The notes: generated by a model not told the origin, from the letters alone. Positions 18,028 through 27,564 are shown, counted from the first letter of the stretch. The stretch is 64,000 nucleotides of DNA from an uncultured Muribaculaceae bacterium (GCA_910577315.1 CAJTME010000002.1:243358-307357), one strand, 5' to 3'. Numbers and translations are program-made.

Positions 18028-18531
18028 ATGTCGAAAACCGCACTGATAAAAGAACTCTCAAAAATGGACAGCGCCCAGCTGGTCCAGATAATTGCCGACG
18101 CTTACACGGCCAAAGTCGAGATCAAGGACTATTTCGAGTTCTTCCTGAATCCCGACGTAGAAAAACTGCTCGACAAGCACAAACAACGCATCGCCAAAGA
18201 GCTGTCGCGCACCAAATGGGGCCATTCAAAAGCGAGGGTTACCGTGATAAAGAAGGCCGTGAAAGACTTTCTCGGCTTCGCGCCCGGAGTCCAGGCGGAG
18301 CTCGACATGTATTTCCTGACATTGGCCACCCTTGCCACAACAGAGCGTTACGTACATTTCACAGGCCCGCAGGAACGGTATGTGGCAGCGTTGACGGTTC
18401 AAATCATGAAATACGGCGACGACAACCATGTGTTCAGCGATGTGGCCGAGAGGTTCGGACGTTTCTTCGACAGCGGCATGGCGTCTTCCCGATTCACAAG
18501 AATAGTTAAAGAAGCCATGGCCAATACGTAG
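18028..18531 (+). CDS. DUF6155 family protein
   Basis: A 167-residue, mostly helical protein. MSKTALIKELSKMDSAQLV and a middle region with KAVKDFLGFAP match the DUF6155 family as I remember it. No enzyme motif is visible; likely cytoplasmic. The better-looking frame is this one; an overlapping frame from 18021 is a shadow. Function unknown. Confidence 0.8.
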   Translation: MSKTALIKELSKMDSAQLVQIIADAYTAKVEIKDYFEFFLNPDVEKLLDKHKQRIAKELSRTKWGHSKARVTVIKKAVKDFLGFAPGVQAELDMYFLTLATLATTERYVHFTGPQERYVAALTVQIMKYGDDNHVFSDVAERFGRFFDSGMASSRFTRIVKEAMANT

Positions 18532-18549
18532 AGGTTGTTAAACAACCTC
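18531..18549 (+). terminator. hairpin after the DUF6155 gene
   Basis: GAGGTTGTT (18531-18539) and AACAACCTC (18541-18549) pair perfectly around one base, immediately at the stop codon. A T-run is missing, so termination efficiency is uncertain. Confidence 0.5.
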
Positions 18550-18557
18550 ACAATACC

Positions 18558-18588
18558 TTTGTCAATTCATGGGTTTTGGCTAACTTTG
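18558..18588 (+). promoter_or_regulatory. promoter of the putative porin; implies a leaderless mRNA
   Basis: TTTG (18558-18561), a 19-base spacer and TAACTTTG (18581-18588). The GTG start codon begins only four bases after the -7 element, so transcription would begin at or next to the start codon. Confidence 0.7.
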
Positions 18589-18592
18589 CAAC

Positions 18593-20551
18593 GTGAAAAA
18601 ACTGTTACCCGCAATAATCCTGCTCGCCGGGCTTGCCGGGGCGGCCCACGCCCAGAAAAAGCAACCCGTGCTCGCGCCATCATACGCCTGGAAAATCGTG
18701 GAACCCCTCGGTCTGCGCGAGGAAGCCACCATCGATACCCTCCCCGACAACTACGGCCAGCGCACGGTGCCGTCGTTCATATCTCCGGCATACGCCACCA
18801 CAGGCAACTATGGTGCCGAAGGCCTCGACATGATATGGAGCAGCCGCCCCATGCGCAGCGATTTCTTTTTCCGTGACGGGTTGCTGCATTGGATTCCGAC
18901 CGAAAGCACGATGCGCTTCTACAACACACGCACGCCCATGACCCTGCTCAGCTATACCACAGCCGGAGGCCGGGACAACGCGCAGGAACACCTCGGCGTA
19001 AAATTCTCGGGAAACATAAACAGCAAAGCCCAGGTGGGAGCGCTCCTCGACTACATATATTCAAAAGGATGCTACGCCAATCAGGCCGACAAGGACCTCA
19101 TCTGGGGTTTCTCAGGCTCATACATGGGCGACCGCTATGAAATGCAGGCCTATTACAACAACTACAACCTCCTTAACAAGGAAAACGGCGGCATCGACGA
19201 CCCGCTTTACATCACCGATCCGGCCCTTATCCAGGGAGGTGTGACCAAAGTTGACCCGAAGACCATCCCGACCCGCCTGGCCAACGCACACACACGCGTC
19301 AGGGGGCAGCAGCTATATGTTAACAACAGGTATAAAATCGGATACTGGCATGAGGAAAAAGACGGCGACTCAATCGTGAACCGTGAATATATTCCGGTAA
19401 CCTCTGTGATATACACGCTGAAATACACCAGCGGGCGCCATTCATTCCTGGACTCGTCGCCTGTCGAGACTTCCGAATTCTTCACGAACACATATCTCAA
19501 CCCTGACTTCACCGCCGACCGCACGTCATACTGGAATCTTGAAAACACGGTGGGAATATCCATGCTCGAAGGTTTCCACAAGTACGCCAAATTCGGGCTT
19601 GCCGCTTTCCTCACTTACGAAATCAACCGCTTCACCCAGACTGTCGACACCATCGACCGGGTCGGCCACGAGCTTCTGACACCGTTCCCAGAAGGCATAA
19701 CAATCGACCCGAAAGCCACAGAACACAAGGCTCGCGTTGGTGCCCAGCTAACAAAGCAGCGCGGCTCGATACTGCGCTATGCGGCAACCGCCCAGTTCGG
19801 AGTGGCCGGAGCGGCCGCCGGCGACATAATCCTCGACGGCAATGTCGATACCCGTATTCCACTCCCCATCGACACCATCGGTATCAGGGCTTTCGCTTCG
19901 TTCACCAACGAGGCCACTCCATACCTCATGCGGAATTATCTGTCCAACCATTTCATCTGGCAGAACGATTTCGGGAAAGAACGTCGCGTAAAGTTCGGCG
20001 GAAACCTTTCCGTTCCCCGCACCGGAACTGCCGTAACGGTTCAGGTGGAAAACGTGCAGAATCACGTGTACTTCGGTCCTGATTTCCTACCGGCCCAGCA
20101 TGGCGGTTCGGTGCAGGTGTTTTCGGCCAACCTGTCGGAGAACCTGCGGGTCGGGCCTTTCAACTGGGACACCAGCGTGACATATCAGACCACGTCCGAC
20201 GCCACCGTCATTCCCCTGCCGGCGCTGGCCATCTACACCAACATGTACTTCAAGTTCCGAATCGCAACCCTGAAAGTCCAGCTTGGCGTTGACTGCGACT
20301 ACTACACCCGCTATTACGCGCCAAAGTATCAGCCGGCCACGGCGTCGTTTGCAAATCAGACCGACATAAAGCTGGGCAACTATCCGTTCATGAACGTCTA
20401 TGCCAACTTCAAGCTGTCGAAAACGCGATTTTTCGTGATGATGTCGCACGTGAACCAGGGTTGGTTTTCACGCGACTATTTCTCGATGCCCGACTATCCG
20501 CTCAACCCTCGCCGCTTCCAAATCGGCCTGAGCGTGGACTTCGCCAACTAA
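18593..20551 (+). CDS. putative porin (Porin_10-like outer-membrane barrel)
   Basis: A 652-residue protein starting at GTG; MKKLLPAIILLAGLAGAAHAQ is a clear signal peptide, so the start is well placed. Many repeated amphipathic strands with aromatic belts follow (e.g. YEMQAYYNNYNLLNKENGG), and the C-terminus RRFQIGLSVDFAN suits outer-membrane insertion. The segment around RTPMTLLSYTTAGG resembles the Bacteroidetes putative porin family. The transported compound is unknown. Its own promoter lies directly at the start codon. Confidence 0.82.
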   Translation: MKKLLPAIILLAGLAGAAHAQKKQPVLAPSYAWKIVEPLGLREEATIDTLPDNYGQRTVPSFISPAYATTGNYGAEGLDMIWSSRPMRSDFFFRDGLLHWIPTESTMRFYNTRTPMTLLSYTTAGGRDNAQEHLGVKFSGNINSKAQVGALLDYIYSKGCYANQADKDLIWGFSGSYMGDRYEMQAYYNNYNLLNKENGGIDDPLYITDPALIQGGVTKVDPKTIPTRLANAHTRVRGQQLYVNNRYKIGYWHEEKDGDSIVNREYIPVTSVIYTLKYTSGRHSFLDSSPVETSEFFTNTYLNPDFTADRTSYWNLENTVGISMLEGFHKYAKFGLAAFLTYEINRFTQTVDTIDRVGHELLTPFPEGITIDPKATEHKARVGAQLTKQRGSILRYAATAQFGVAGAAAGDIILDGNVDTRIPLPIDTIGIRAFASFTNEATPYLMRNYLSNHFIWQNDFGKERRVKFGGNLSVPRTGTAVTVQVENVQNHVYFGPDFLPAQHGGSVQVFSANLSENLRVGPFNWDTSVTYQTTSDATVIPLPALAIYTNMYFKFRIATLKVQLGVDCDYYTRYYAPKYQPATASFANQTDIKLGNYPFMNVYANFKLSKTRFFVMMSHVNQGWFSRDYFSMPDYPLNPRRFQIGLSVDFAN

Positions 20552-20603
20552 TGGTTTTAATGAATTTTGACACTTGCCCGGGGATGCGTTGCTGAAATTT
20601 TCG

Positions 20604-20611
20604 TAACTTTG
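20604..20611 (+). promoter_or_regulatory. -7 element of the SurA-OstA-MATE operon
   Basis: TAACTTTG, 31 bases before the ATG at 20643. Confidence 0.65.
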
Positions 20612-20642
20612 TCCCCATCATTGATTATTCATCACCCCAATC

Positions 20643-22004
20643 ATGAAATTAAAGACAATTTTGGCCTCGGCCGCGTGTGCAACAGCCATCGTCGCCATGG
20701 CCCAAAACAACAATATCATTGAAGAAGTAGCATGGATTATCGGCGACGAGCCCATCTACAAATCTGAAATAGAGCAGGCCTATCAGGACGCGCAGCAAGA
20801 CCGCGTGCCCATCGTGGGCGACCCCTATTGCGTGCTGCCGGAGCAGATTGCCATCGAGCGCCTGTTCCTGCACCAGGCCGACCTCGACACTGTCGAGGTA
20901 CAGGAGGCCATGGTGCAGCAGAACGTCGACGGCCAGATGAACTACCTCATCACCAACCTCGGCTCGCGCGAGAAAGTCGAGCAGTATTTCAACAAACCCT
21001 TCAACGAGATACGTGACTATTACGCCACCAGCATGCGCAACCGCTACCGCATCGGCCAGGTGCGTCAGGGGCTTACCAAAAACATGAAGGTGACGCCTGC
21101 CGACGTGCGCCGCTATTTCACCGAGTTGCCCGACGACTCCATTCCTTTCGTGCCCTTGCAGGTCGAGACGCAAATCATCACGGTAAATCCGGCAATCCCG
21201 CGTCAGGAAATCGACGACATCAAGGCCCGACTGCGCGACTACTCCGACCGCGTCAACCGTGGTGAAAGTGATTTTTCCACCCTCGCAATCCTCTATTCCG
21301 AAGATGCAGGATCGAGTGTGCGCGGCGGCGAAATCGGTTTCATGGGCCGCGCACAGCTTGTGCCGGAATACGCAGCCGTCGCATTCAACCTCAACGATAC
21401 AAAGAAAGTATCGAAAATCGTTGAAACGGAATACGGTTTCCACATCATACAGCTCATCGAAAAACGCGGCGACCGCATCAACACCCGCCATATCCTGCTG
21501 AAGCCCAAAGTGGCCGACAAAGACCTAACCGACGCCATCCATCGCCTTGACTCGGTGCGCACCGACATTGTCGACAACCACAAGTTCAGCTTTGAGGAGG
21601 CAGCCCGCTATATTTCGCAGGACAAAGACACCCGCAACTCGAACGGCGTAATGGTCAACTCGCAGACAGGCACAACCCGCTTCGAGATGTCACAGCTTCC
21701 TCAGGAAGTGGCCCGCGTAGTGGGACAAATGGAACCCGGCCAAGTTTCAGAGCCCTTCATAATGCGCGATCCGACCCGCGACCGCGAAATCGTGGCAATC
21801 GTCAAACTCACCAACCGCATCGACGCCCACCGCGCCAATCTTTCCGACGACTATCAGCAAATCAAAGACATGTATGAGAACTCGGCCAAGGAAAAGATGG
21901 TGCAGGACTGGCTTAAAAACAAAATCCGCGACACATACGTGCGAATTGAGGACGGATGGCGCGGATGTGATTTCCAATACGACGGCTGGATCAAGAGTAA
22001 ATGA
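20643..22004 (+). CDS. surA: SurA-like periplasmic peptidyl-prolyl isomerase
   Basis: Chaperone for outer-membrane proteins in the periplasm. The 453 residues have a signal peptide (LASAACATAIVAMAQ), a SurA-like N-terminal helical region (IEEVAWIIGDEPIYKSEIEQ), and two parvulin domains. The first is centred on YSEDAGSSVRGGEIGFMGR, the second begins INTRHILLKPKV. It overlaps the OstA-like gene by ATGA, a pairing that recalls lptD-surA in E. coli. Confidence 0.9.
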   Translation: MKLKTILASAACATAIVAMAQNNNIIEEVAWIIGDEPIYKSEIEQAYQDAQQDRVPIVGDPYCVLPEQIAIERLFLHQADLDTVEVQEAMVQQNVDGQMNYLITNLGSREKVEQYFNKPFNEIRDYYATSMRNRYRIGQVRQGLTKNMKVTPADVRRYFTELPDDSIPFVPLQVETQIITVNPAIPRQEIDDIKARLRDYSDRVNRGESDFSTLAILYSEDAGSSVRGGEIGFMGRAQLVPEYAAVAFNLNDTKKVSKIVETEYGFHIIQLIEKRGDRINTRHILLKPKVADKDLTDAIHRLDSVRTDIVDNHKFSFEEAARYISQDKDTRNSNGVMVNSQTGTTRFEMSQLPQEVARVVGQMEPGQVSEPFIMRDPTRDREIVAIVKLTNRIDAHRANLSDDYQQIKDMYENSAKEKMVQDWLKNKIRDTYVRIEDGWRGCDFQYDGWIKSK

Positions 22005-23650
22005 GGCGCACAGCTTACATAGCGGCGGCCGCCCTGGCCGTCGCTTCTTCTGCGGTGCTGGCCCGAAAGCCGGCACCGCGCGGAGATGTCGTGGTGCTCG
22101 ACCGAGCCGACAAACTGCACAAGCAGCAGTCTGATTCGTTCATGATTGTGTCGGGCAATGTCCGCTTCATAAAGGCAGCGATGATAATGGACTGCGACAG
22201 CGCCCATTTCTTTCCAGAGACAGAATCGTTTGACGCCTTCGGCAATATCAAGATGCAGCAGGGCGACACACTTTTCATCTATGCCGACGAGCTGAACTAT
22301 GACGCTCCTGCGAGGGTCGCCACCCTTTACGCCGACCCAGGGAAAAAGGTCAGGATGATAAACCGCGACGTCACACTCGAGACAGACATATTCACCTATG
22401 ACCTCGGCATAGAACTGGGATATTACAACACAGGCGGCGTGCTCTACGACTCGCAAAACCGGCTCATAAGCCAGGAAGGAGAATACATGCCTCAGACAAA
22501 GGACGCCAACTTCTATTCAGACGTCAGGCTTTTCTCCCACGGCAAGACCGACACGCTCGTCATATATTCCGACTCGCTGTTCTACAATACCAACAGCAAA
22601 ATATCCGTGCTGCGCTCGCCAAGCGAGATAATCAACAAGCGCGGAACAATCTATACCACCGATGGCCTATATGACACGGCGCTGGACACCGCCGCCCTGT
22701 ATGAGCGGTCGCTGGTGACATCGCCGGAGGGCAGGACACTCACCGCCGATACCATATATTATGACCGTGTCAGCGGGCTCGGCGAATGTTTCGGCTACAT
22801 GATAATGACCGACTCGGCACGTCAGGCTTCGTTGCAGGCCGACTACGGCTTTTTCAATCAGGCCACAGACTCAGCATACGCCACCGGCCACCTAATCATA
22901 AAAGAATATTCGCAGGGCGACACACTGTACCTTCACGGACGCCAGCTGAACGCCTACCGGGTATTCGACACCATCACCATTCCGGCAATTCCCGCCGACA
23001 CCCTGGGCGGCACGCCGGAAATCGCAGAAAGCCAGCGTGTCGACACAAACAATGTGGCCGACGTATGGCCAAGGGTGCGATTTTACCGCTCGGACGTGCA
23101 GGGCGTATGCGACTCGATGCGCGTGACCAGCGCCGACACCACCCTGCGCATGTATGTACACCCGGTGGTGTGGAGCGAAGAACGCCAGATTTTCGGAAAC
23201 ATCATCGAGCTGCACATGAACGACTCGACCATTGACGAGGCGCACCTCCCCGACTACGGGTTCACGGCTCAGCGAGTGGCCGAGGATTATTATGACCAGA
23301 TTGCCGGCAAAGAGATGATAGCGCGTTTTGACAACGGCGAACTGAAAACACTCGACATAAGCGGCAACGTTGAACTCATACTTTATCCCGAGGAGGCGGA
23401 TTCGACTTTCAACAAAATGGTGAATGCCGAAAGTTCGACGCTGACCGCCCGTTTCAAGAGCCGCACCACCGAGTACATCAAGATGTGGCCCGAAACCACA
23501 GGCAGAGCAACCCCGCTGTTCCTGCTGCGCAAATCTATGTTGTTCCTGCCCAAATTCAGGCTTTTTGAAGGCATACGTCCCGTGTCGCCGGCCGATGTGA
23601 TGACGGTGCCCGAAGCCATGGACATGCTAATGCAGGAGAGTGATGGCTGA
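22001..23650 (+). CDS. OstA-like protein (LptA/LptD N-terminal type), LPS transport
   Basis: A 549-residue exported protein (signal peptide YIAAAALAVASSAVLA) built of repeated beta segments with motifs such as FMIVSGNVRFIKAAM and GDTLFIYADELNYD, typical of the OstA-like fold that forms the periplasmic LPS bridge. It lacks the LptD barrel. It is translationally coupled to the SurA-like gene upstream and overlaps the MATE gene by 11 bases. Most likely it acts in LPS transport together with LptB. Confidence 0.88.
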   Translation: MRRTAYIAAAALAVASSAVLARKPAPRGDVVVLDRADKLHKQQSDSFMIVSGNVRFIKAAMIMDCDSAHFFPETESFDAFGNIKMQQGDTLFIYADELNYDAPARVATLYADPGKKVRMINRDVTLETDIFTYDLGIELGYYNTGGVLYDSQNRLISQEGEYMPQTKDANFYSDVRLFSHGKTDTLVIYSDSLFYNTNSKISVLRSPSEIINKRGTIYTTDGLYDTALDTAALYERSLVTSPEGRTLTADTIYYDRVSGLGECFGYMIMTDSARQASLQADYGFFNQATDSAYATGHLIIKEYSQGDTLYLHGRQLNAYRVFDTITIPAIPADTLGGTPEIAESQRVDTNNVADVWPRVRFYRSDVQGVCDSMRVTSADTTLRMYVHPVVWSEERQIFGNIIELHMNDSTIDEAHLPDYGFTAQRVAEDYYDQIAGKEMIARFDNGELKTLDISGNVELILYPEEADSTFNKMVNAESSTLTARFKSRTTEYIKMWPETTGRATPLFLLRKSMLFLPKFRLFEGIRPVSPADVMTVPEAMDMLMQESDG

Positions 23651-25046
23651 CCTCAGTCCCATTCAGAACGGTGAACCCATAAAACTCAGGCGCCAGATTT
23701 CGCTGACCGCCCAGCTTGCCGTACCCGCCATCCTGGCACAGCTGTCGAGCATTCTAATGCAGTATATCGACGCCTCCATGGTCGGGCGTTTAGGTGCTGA
23801 CGGCGCGGCTTCTGTGGGACTCATGAGCAGTTCGCTGTGGCTGTTCTGGGGGATATGCTCGGCCGTCACCACCGGTTTTTCCGTTCAGGTGGCCCACCGG
23901 CTTGGAGGAAAGGCGCCGTTCGAGGCACGTAAAGTCGTGCGCCAGGGCATAATGTCCGTTTTAGTTGTCGGCGCCATAATGGCCACCATAGGCCTCGCTA
24001 TTTCCGGCAGTTTGCCGGGCTGGCTCGGCGGAAATGACGAAATACGCCCCGCCGCGAGCATATATTTCGCGGTATTCGTGTCAGCTCTGCCCATATTGTC
24101 GCTGAACTACCTCGCCGGCGGAGTGCTCCGGGCGGCGGGCAACATGAAGGTACCGAGTCTGCTGAACGTCGGCATGTGTGTGCTCGACATCGCTTTCAAC
24201 TGGTTCCTTATTTTTCCCACGCGCACGCTTGATATTTTCGGACAGGAAATCGTTATGCCAGGCGCCGGCCTCGGTGTATTCGGCGCAGCTCTCGGAACGG
24301 TCTGTGCCGAAGTGGTGATTGCATGCGCGATGATGTGGTACATGCTCACACGCCAGAAAGACATACGCCTCAAAGGAGCCGAGCGGGGCAGTTTCAAACC
24401 CACCCGACAGGTGCTCAGACGCGCCGTCAAGATTTCCGTGCCGATGACCCTTGAACACGCCATCTTCTGCGGGGCACAGGTCATGATAACGGTGATTGTC
24501 GCCCCGTTGGGCGTCGTCGCCATCGCAGCAAACGCATTTGCCGTGACCGCCGAGAGCCTGTGTTACATGCCTGGGTTCGGCATCGGTGACGCCGCCACCA
24601 CACTGGTGGGGCAAAGCTTCGGAGCCGGGCGGCGCGAGCTCGTGGTCAGGTTCTGCCATCTCACGGTGGGGCTGGGCATAGTCGTGATGTCGTTCATGGG
24701 CGTCATACTTTACTGGTGCGCGCCGGTGATGATGGACATAATGACCGACGTGCCGGCCATCAACGCCCTCGGGGTGGAGGTACTGCGCATAGAGGCATGG
24801 GCCGAACCGCTTTACGCCGCCTCAATCGTTGCCTACGGCGCTTTCGTCGGCGTGGGCGACACGATGCTGCCGGCCATAATGAATTTCGGTTCGATATGGG
24901 CGGTGCGCATCCCGCTGGCAGCGCTAATGGCCCCCACGATGGGGCTGCGGGGCGTGTGGATAGCTATGGCAATCGAGCTTTCGTTCCGCGGCGCGATATT
25001 CCTCTGGCGCATGTTCAGCCGACGCTGGCTGCCGAAAGTGTCGTAA
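23640..25046 (+). CDS. MATE family efflux transporter
   Basis: Multidrug/toxin exporter with 12 predicted membrane helices. The N-terminal block QLAVPAILAQLSSILMQYID and the repeat PMTLEHAIFCGAQVMI in the second half reflect the two six-helix bundles. Length 468 is normal. GTG 23640 and ATG 23643 are adjacent starts; both overlap the OstA-like gene. Substrate unknown; being in an envelope operon it may also handle lipids or cell-wall compounds, which is only a guess. Confidence 0.9.
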   Translation: MMADLSPIQNGEPIKLRRQISLTAQLAVPAILAQLSSILMQYIDASMVGRLGADGAASVGLMSSSLWLFWGICSAVTTGFSVQVAHRLGGKAPFEARKVVRQGIMSVLVVGAIMATIGLAISGSLPGWLGGNDEIRPAASIYFAVFVSALPILSLNYLAGGVLRAAGNMKVPSLLNVGMCVLDIAFNWFLIFPTRTLDIFGQEIVMPGAGLGVFGAALGTVCAEVVIACAMMWYMLTRQKDIRLKGAERGSFKPTRQVLRRAVKISVPMTLEHAIFCGAQVMITVIVAPLGVVAIAANAFAVTAESLCYMPGFGIGDAATTLVGQSFGAGRRELVVRFCHLTVGLGIVVMSFMGVILYWCAPVMMDIMTDVPAINALGVEVLRIEAWAEPLYAASIVAYGAFVGVGDTMLPAIMNFGSIWAVRIPLAALMAPTMGLRGVWIAMAIELSFRGAIFLWRMFSRRWLPKVS

Positions 25047-25060
25047 AACATCTGTTTTTA

Positions 25061-25092
25061 TTTGGTAAATCCGAAAATCTGTGGTAATTTTG
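25061..25092 (+). promoter_or_regulatory. promoter of serC-serA
   Basis: TTTG (25061-25064), 20-base spacer and TAATTTTG (25085-25092): a near-ideal promoter, with a leader of about 55 bases. Confidence 0.78.
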
Positions 25093-25153
25093 CCCTCAAC
25101 CAATAAAACCCTACGACTGAAACCAGTCATCAAAACCACCTAACCTTTCGGGT

Positions 25154-26224
25154 ATGAAGAAACATAACTTTTATGCCGGTCCCTCGATTCTGAGCGACTA
25201 CACAATCAAGAACACCGCCGAAGCTATCCTCAACTTTGCCAACACTGGCCTGTCGGTGCTTGAAGTATCCCACCGCAGCAAGGAATTCCAGGCTGTGATT
25301 GACGAGGCTACCGCCCTGGTCAAAGAACTCCTTGACATCCCCGAAGGCTTCTCCGTGCTTTGGCTCGGTGGCGGCGCTTCGATGCAGTTCTGCATGATTC
25401 CCTACAACTTCCTCGACAAGAAAGCCTCGTACATCGACACGGGCACATGGGCTTCAAACGCCATCAAGGAAGCCCGCCTTTTCGGCGACGTTGAAGTGGT
25501 CGGCTCGTCGAAAGACGCAAACTACACCTACATTCCCAAAGGCTGGAAGGTGGCAGAGGGCTCGCAGTATTTCCACTACACCTCCAACAACACCATCTAC
25601 GGCACTGAAATCCGCATCGATCCCGATGTGCCCGTGCCCATGATTGCCGACATGAGTTCGGACATCTTCTCGCGTCCCGTCGACTTCTCGAAATATATCG
25701 CCGTATATGCCGGCGCCCAGAAGAATCTCGCCCCCGCCGGCGTGACCATCGCCATCGTCCGCGACGATGCCCTCGGACATGTCGACCGTCAGATTCCCAC
25801 CATGCTCGACTACCGCACCCATATCAAAAAGGGTTCGATGTTCAACACTCCCCCGGTGCTTCCCATATTCTCGGCACTCCAGACCCTCCGCTATTACAAA
25901 CAGCTGGGCGGCATCAAGGAACTCGAACGCCGCGACCTCGCAAAGGCAGCCGCCCTCTACGGCGCCATCGACAACTCGCGCATGTTCGAGGGTACCGTAA
26001 CCGATCCGAACGACCGTTCAATCATGAACGTATGCTTCGTGATGAAACCCGAATACAAGGAACTTGAAAAAGAATTCGTGGATTTCTGCGGCGAACGCGG
26101 CATCGTAGGCATCAAGGGTCACCGCAGCGTCGGCGGCTTCCGCGCATCGCTCTACAACGCCCTCCCGATGGAAAGCGTTCAGGTTCTCATCGAGGCAATG
26201 AAGGATTTCGAGTACAAACATTAA
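25154..26224 (+). CDS. serC: phosphoserine aminotransferase
   Basis: Transaminates 3-phosphohydroxypyruvate to phosphoserine (serine synthesis; also used in pyridoxal phosphate synthesis). The start MKKHNFYAGPSILSD is diagnostic. The PLP lysine is Lys190 in YAGAQKNLAPAG, and WLGGGASMQFCMIPYNFL binds the cofactor phosphate. Length 356 is normal. serA follows 13 bases downstream. Confidence 0.96.
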   Translation: MKKHNFYAGPSILSDYTIKNTAEAILNFANTGLSVLEVSHRSKEFQAVIDEATALVKELLDIPEGFSVLWLGGGASMQFCMIPYNFLDKKASYIDTGTWASNAIKEARLFGDVEVVGSSKDANYTYIPKGWKVAEGSQYFHYTSNNTIYGTEIRIDPDVPVPMIADMSSDIFSRPVDFSKYIAVYAGAQKNLAPAGVTIAIVRDDALGHVDRQIPTMLDYRTHIKKGSMFNTPPVLPIFSALQTLRYYKQLGGIKELERRDLAKAAALYGAIDNSRMFEGTVTDPNDRSIMNVCFVMKPEYKELEKEFVDFCGERGIVGIKGHRSVGGFRASLYNALPMESVQVLIEAMKDFEYKH

Positions 26225-26237
26225 TCCGCCAGGTATC

Positions 26238-27158
26238 ATGAAAAAAATACTCGTCGCCACCGAAAAGCCCTTCGCTGCGGTTGCAGTTGACGGAATCCGC
26301 GAAGTGGTGGAAAATGCAGGCTATCAGCTCACACTGCTTGAGAAATATGCTTCAAAAGCCGATTTACTGGCCGCTGTCGCCGATGCCGACGGTCTGATCA
26401 TCCGCTCGGACAAAGTCGATGCCGAAGTGCTCGATGCTGCCAAGAACCTTAAAGTTGTGGTCCGTGCAGGCGCTGGTTATGACAACATCGACCTCAAGGC
26501 CGCGACCGAATATGGGGTTGTTGCCGAAAATACTCCCGGCCAAAACTCCAACGCCGTTGCGGAACTTGTGTTCGGCATGGGCGTGATGGCCGCCCGCAAT
26601 ATGTATGCAGGCACTTCGGGCTTTGAGCTCAAGGGCAAGCATCTCGGCATCCAGGCCTTCGGCCAGGTAGGCCGCAACGTTGCCCGCATTGCCAAAGGTT
26701 TCGGCATGGACGTCGAGGCTTTCGACCCCTATTGCCCCGACAAAGTGATGGAAGAAGCCGGCGTCAAGCCTCTCCACTCCATCGAGGAGCTCTATAAATC
26801 GAACCTGTTCGTGTCAATACACATTCCCGCGACTCCCGAAACCATCGGCTCAATCGGCTATGACCTCATCACCCTCCTGCCCAAGAACGGCGTGCTCATC
26901 AACACCGCCCGCAAGGAAGTGATTGACGAAGCCGGACTTGCCAAGGCTCTCGAAGCCCGTCCCGACCTGAAATACGTGGCCGACGTACGTCCCGATACAG
27001 CTTCCGAACTGGAACAGAAATTTGCCGGCCGGGTGTTCTTCACTCCCAAGAAGATGGGCGCCCAGACCGCCGAGGCAAACATCAACGCAGGCATCGCTGC
27101 CGCCAATCAGGTTGTGGCCTTCCTCCGCGATGGCATAGACCGTTTCAGGGTTAACTGA
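26238..27158 (+). CDS. serA: D-3-phosphoglycerate dehydrogenase, short form with Lys at the usual His
   Basis: Oxidises 3-phosphoglycerate in the first step of serine synthesis. The 306 residues hold only the catalytic and NAD domains, without ACT domains. The NAD motif is GIQAFGQVG (137-145), Arg225 is in NTARKE, and the position that normally has the catalytic His reads TPKKMGAQT (Lys271-Lys272). This matches what I know as the Lys-type class of short PGDH found in Bacteroidetes and Entamoeba. It is in an operon with serC and before a terminator. Confidence 0.93.
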   Translation: MKKILVATEKPFAAVAVDGIREVVENAGYQLTLLEKYASKADLLAAVADADGLIIRSDKVDAEVLDAAKNLKVVVRAGAGYDNIDLKAATEYGVVAENTPGQNSNAVAELVFGMGVMAARNMYAGTSGFELKGKHLGIQAFGQVGRNVARIAKGFGMDVEAFDPYCPDKVMEEAGVKPLHSIEELYKSNLFVSIHIPATPETIGSIGYDLITLLPKNGVLINTARKEVIDEAGLAKALEARPDLKYVADVRPDTASELEQKFAGRVFFTPKKMGAQTAEANINAGIAAANQVVAFLRDGIDRFRVN

Positions 27159-27175
27159 TACCCCAAATCCATACG

Positions 27176-27221
27176 AAAGGTGTGTCAAGATGCCGGTAAG
27201 TCCGCATCATGACACACCTTT
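27176..27221. terminator. bidirectional terminator
   Basis: Outer arms AAAGGTGTGTCA and TGACACACCTTT, with an inner GATGC/GCATC stem, between serA and the convergent small TPR gene. Confidence 0.8.
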
Positions 27222-27240
27222 TCTCATGCCCGCGGAAGAA

Positions 27241-27486
27241 TCAGGGATTGTAGAGGTCGGTGTTGTAGAAATCCATTATATCGGTGGTCATGTCAAGATA
27301 TGCCCCCGCAGGCGACTGAGGGTCGAGCGCCACGGCTGAATTGAAATCAGTTATTGCCTCGGCCCGGCGTCCGCATTTCCAGTAGAGTTTCCCCCGGCGG
27401 TAAAAAAGGTCTGCTACCCTGCAGTCCGGGCCGATTAGCCGCGAAAGCTCGGATATTTGGCGCTGTATATCAGTATTTTCACTCAT
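27241..27486 (-). CDS. small TPR-type protein
   Basis: An 81-residue protein started at the ATG at 27486 (MSENTDIQRQISELSRLIG). One TPR pair is visible (DLFYRRGKLYWKCGRRAEAI and DFNSAVALDPQSP). There is no signal peptide. It probably binds a protein partner, but nothing in the context says which. Confidence 0.7.
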   Translation of the reverse strand: MSENTDIQRQISELSRLIGPDCRVADLFYRRGKLYWKCGRRAEAITDFNSAVALDPQSPAGAYLDMTTDIMDFYNTDLYNP

Positions 27487-27514
27487 ATTGACGGTGTTAT
27501 TCAATAAAATTCAT

Positions 27515-27522
27515 TAAATTTG
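27515..27522 (+). promoter_or_regulatory. -7 element of the histidine phosphatase gene
   Basis: TAAATTTG fits TAnnTTTG, 42 bases before the chosen ATG at 27565, and lies within the longer open frame, supporting the downstream start. Confidence 0.55.
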
Positions 27523-27564
27523 CGTTATAGTATATATAACGCAAATTTATACGAACATATCGAC

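Noticed and set aside
20649..21491. 280-codon reverse frame
   Set aside because: Opposite the SurA-like gene with two parvulin domains; no recognisable domain of its own.
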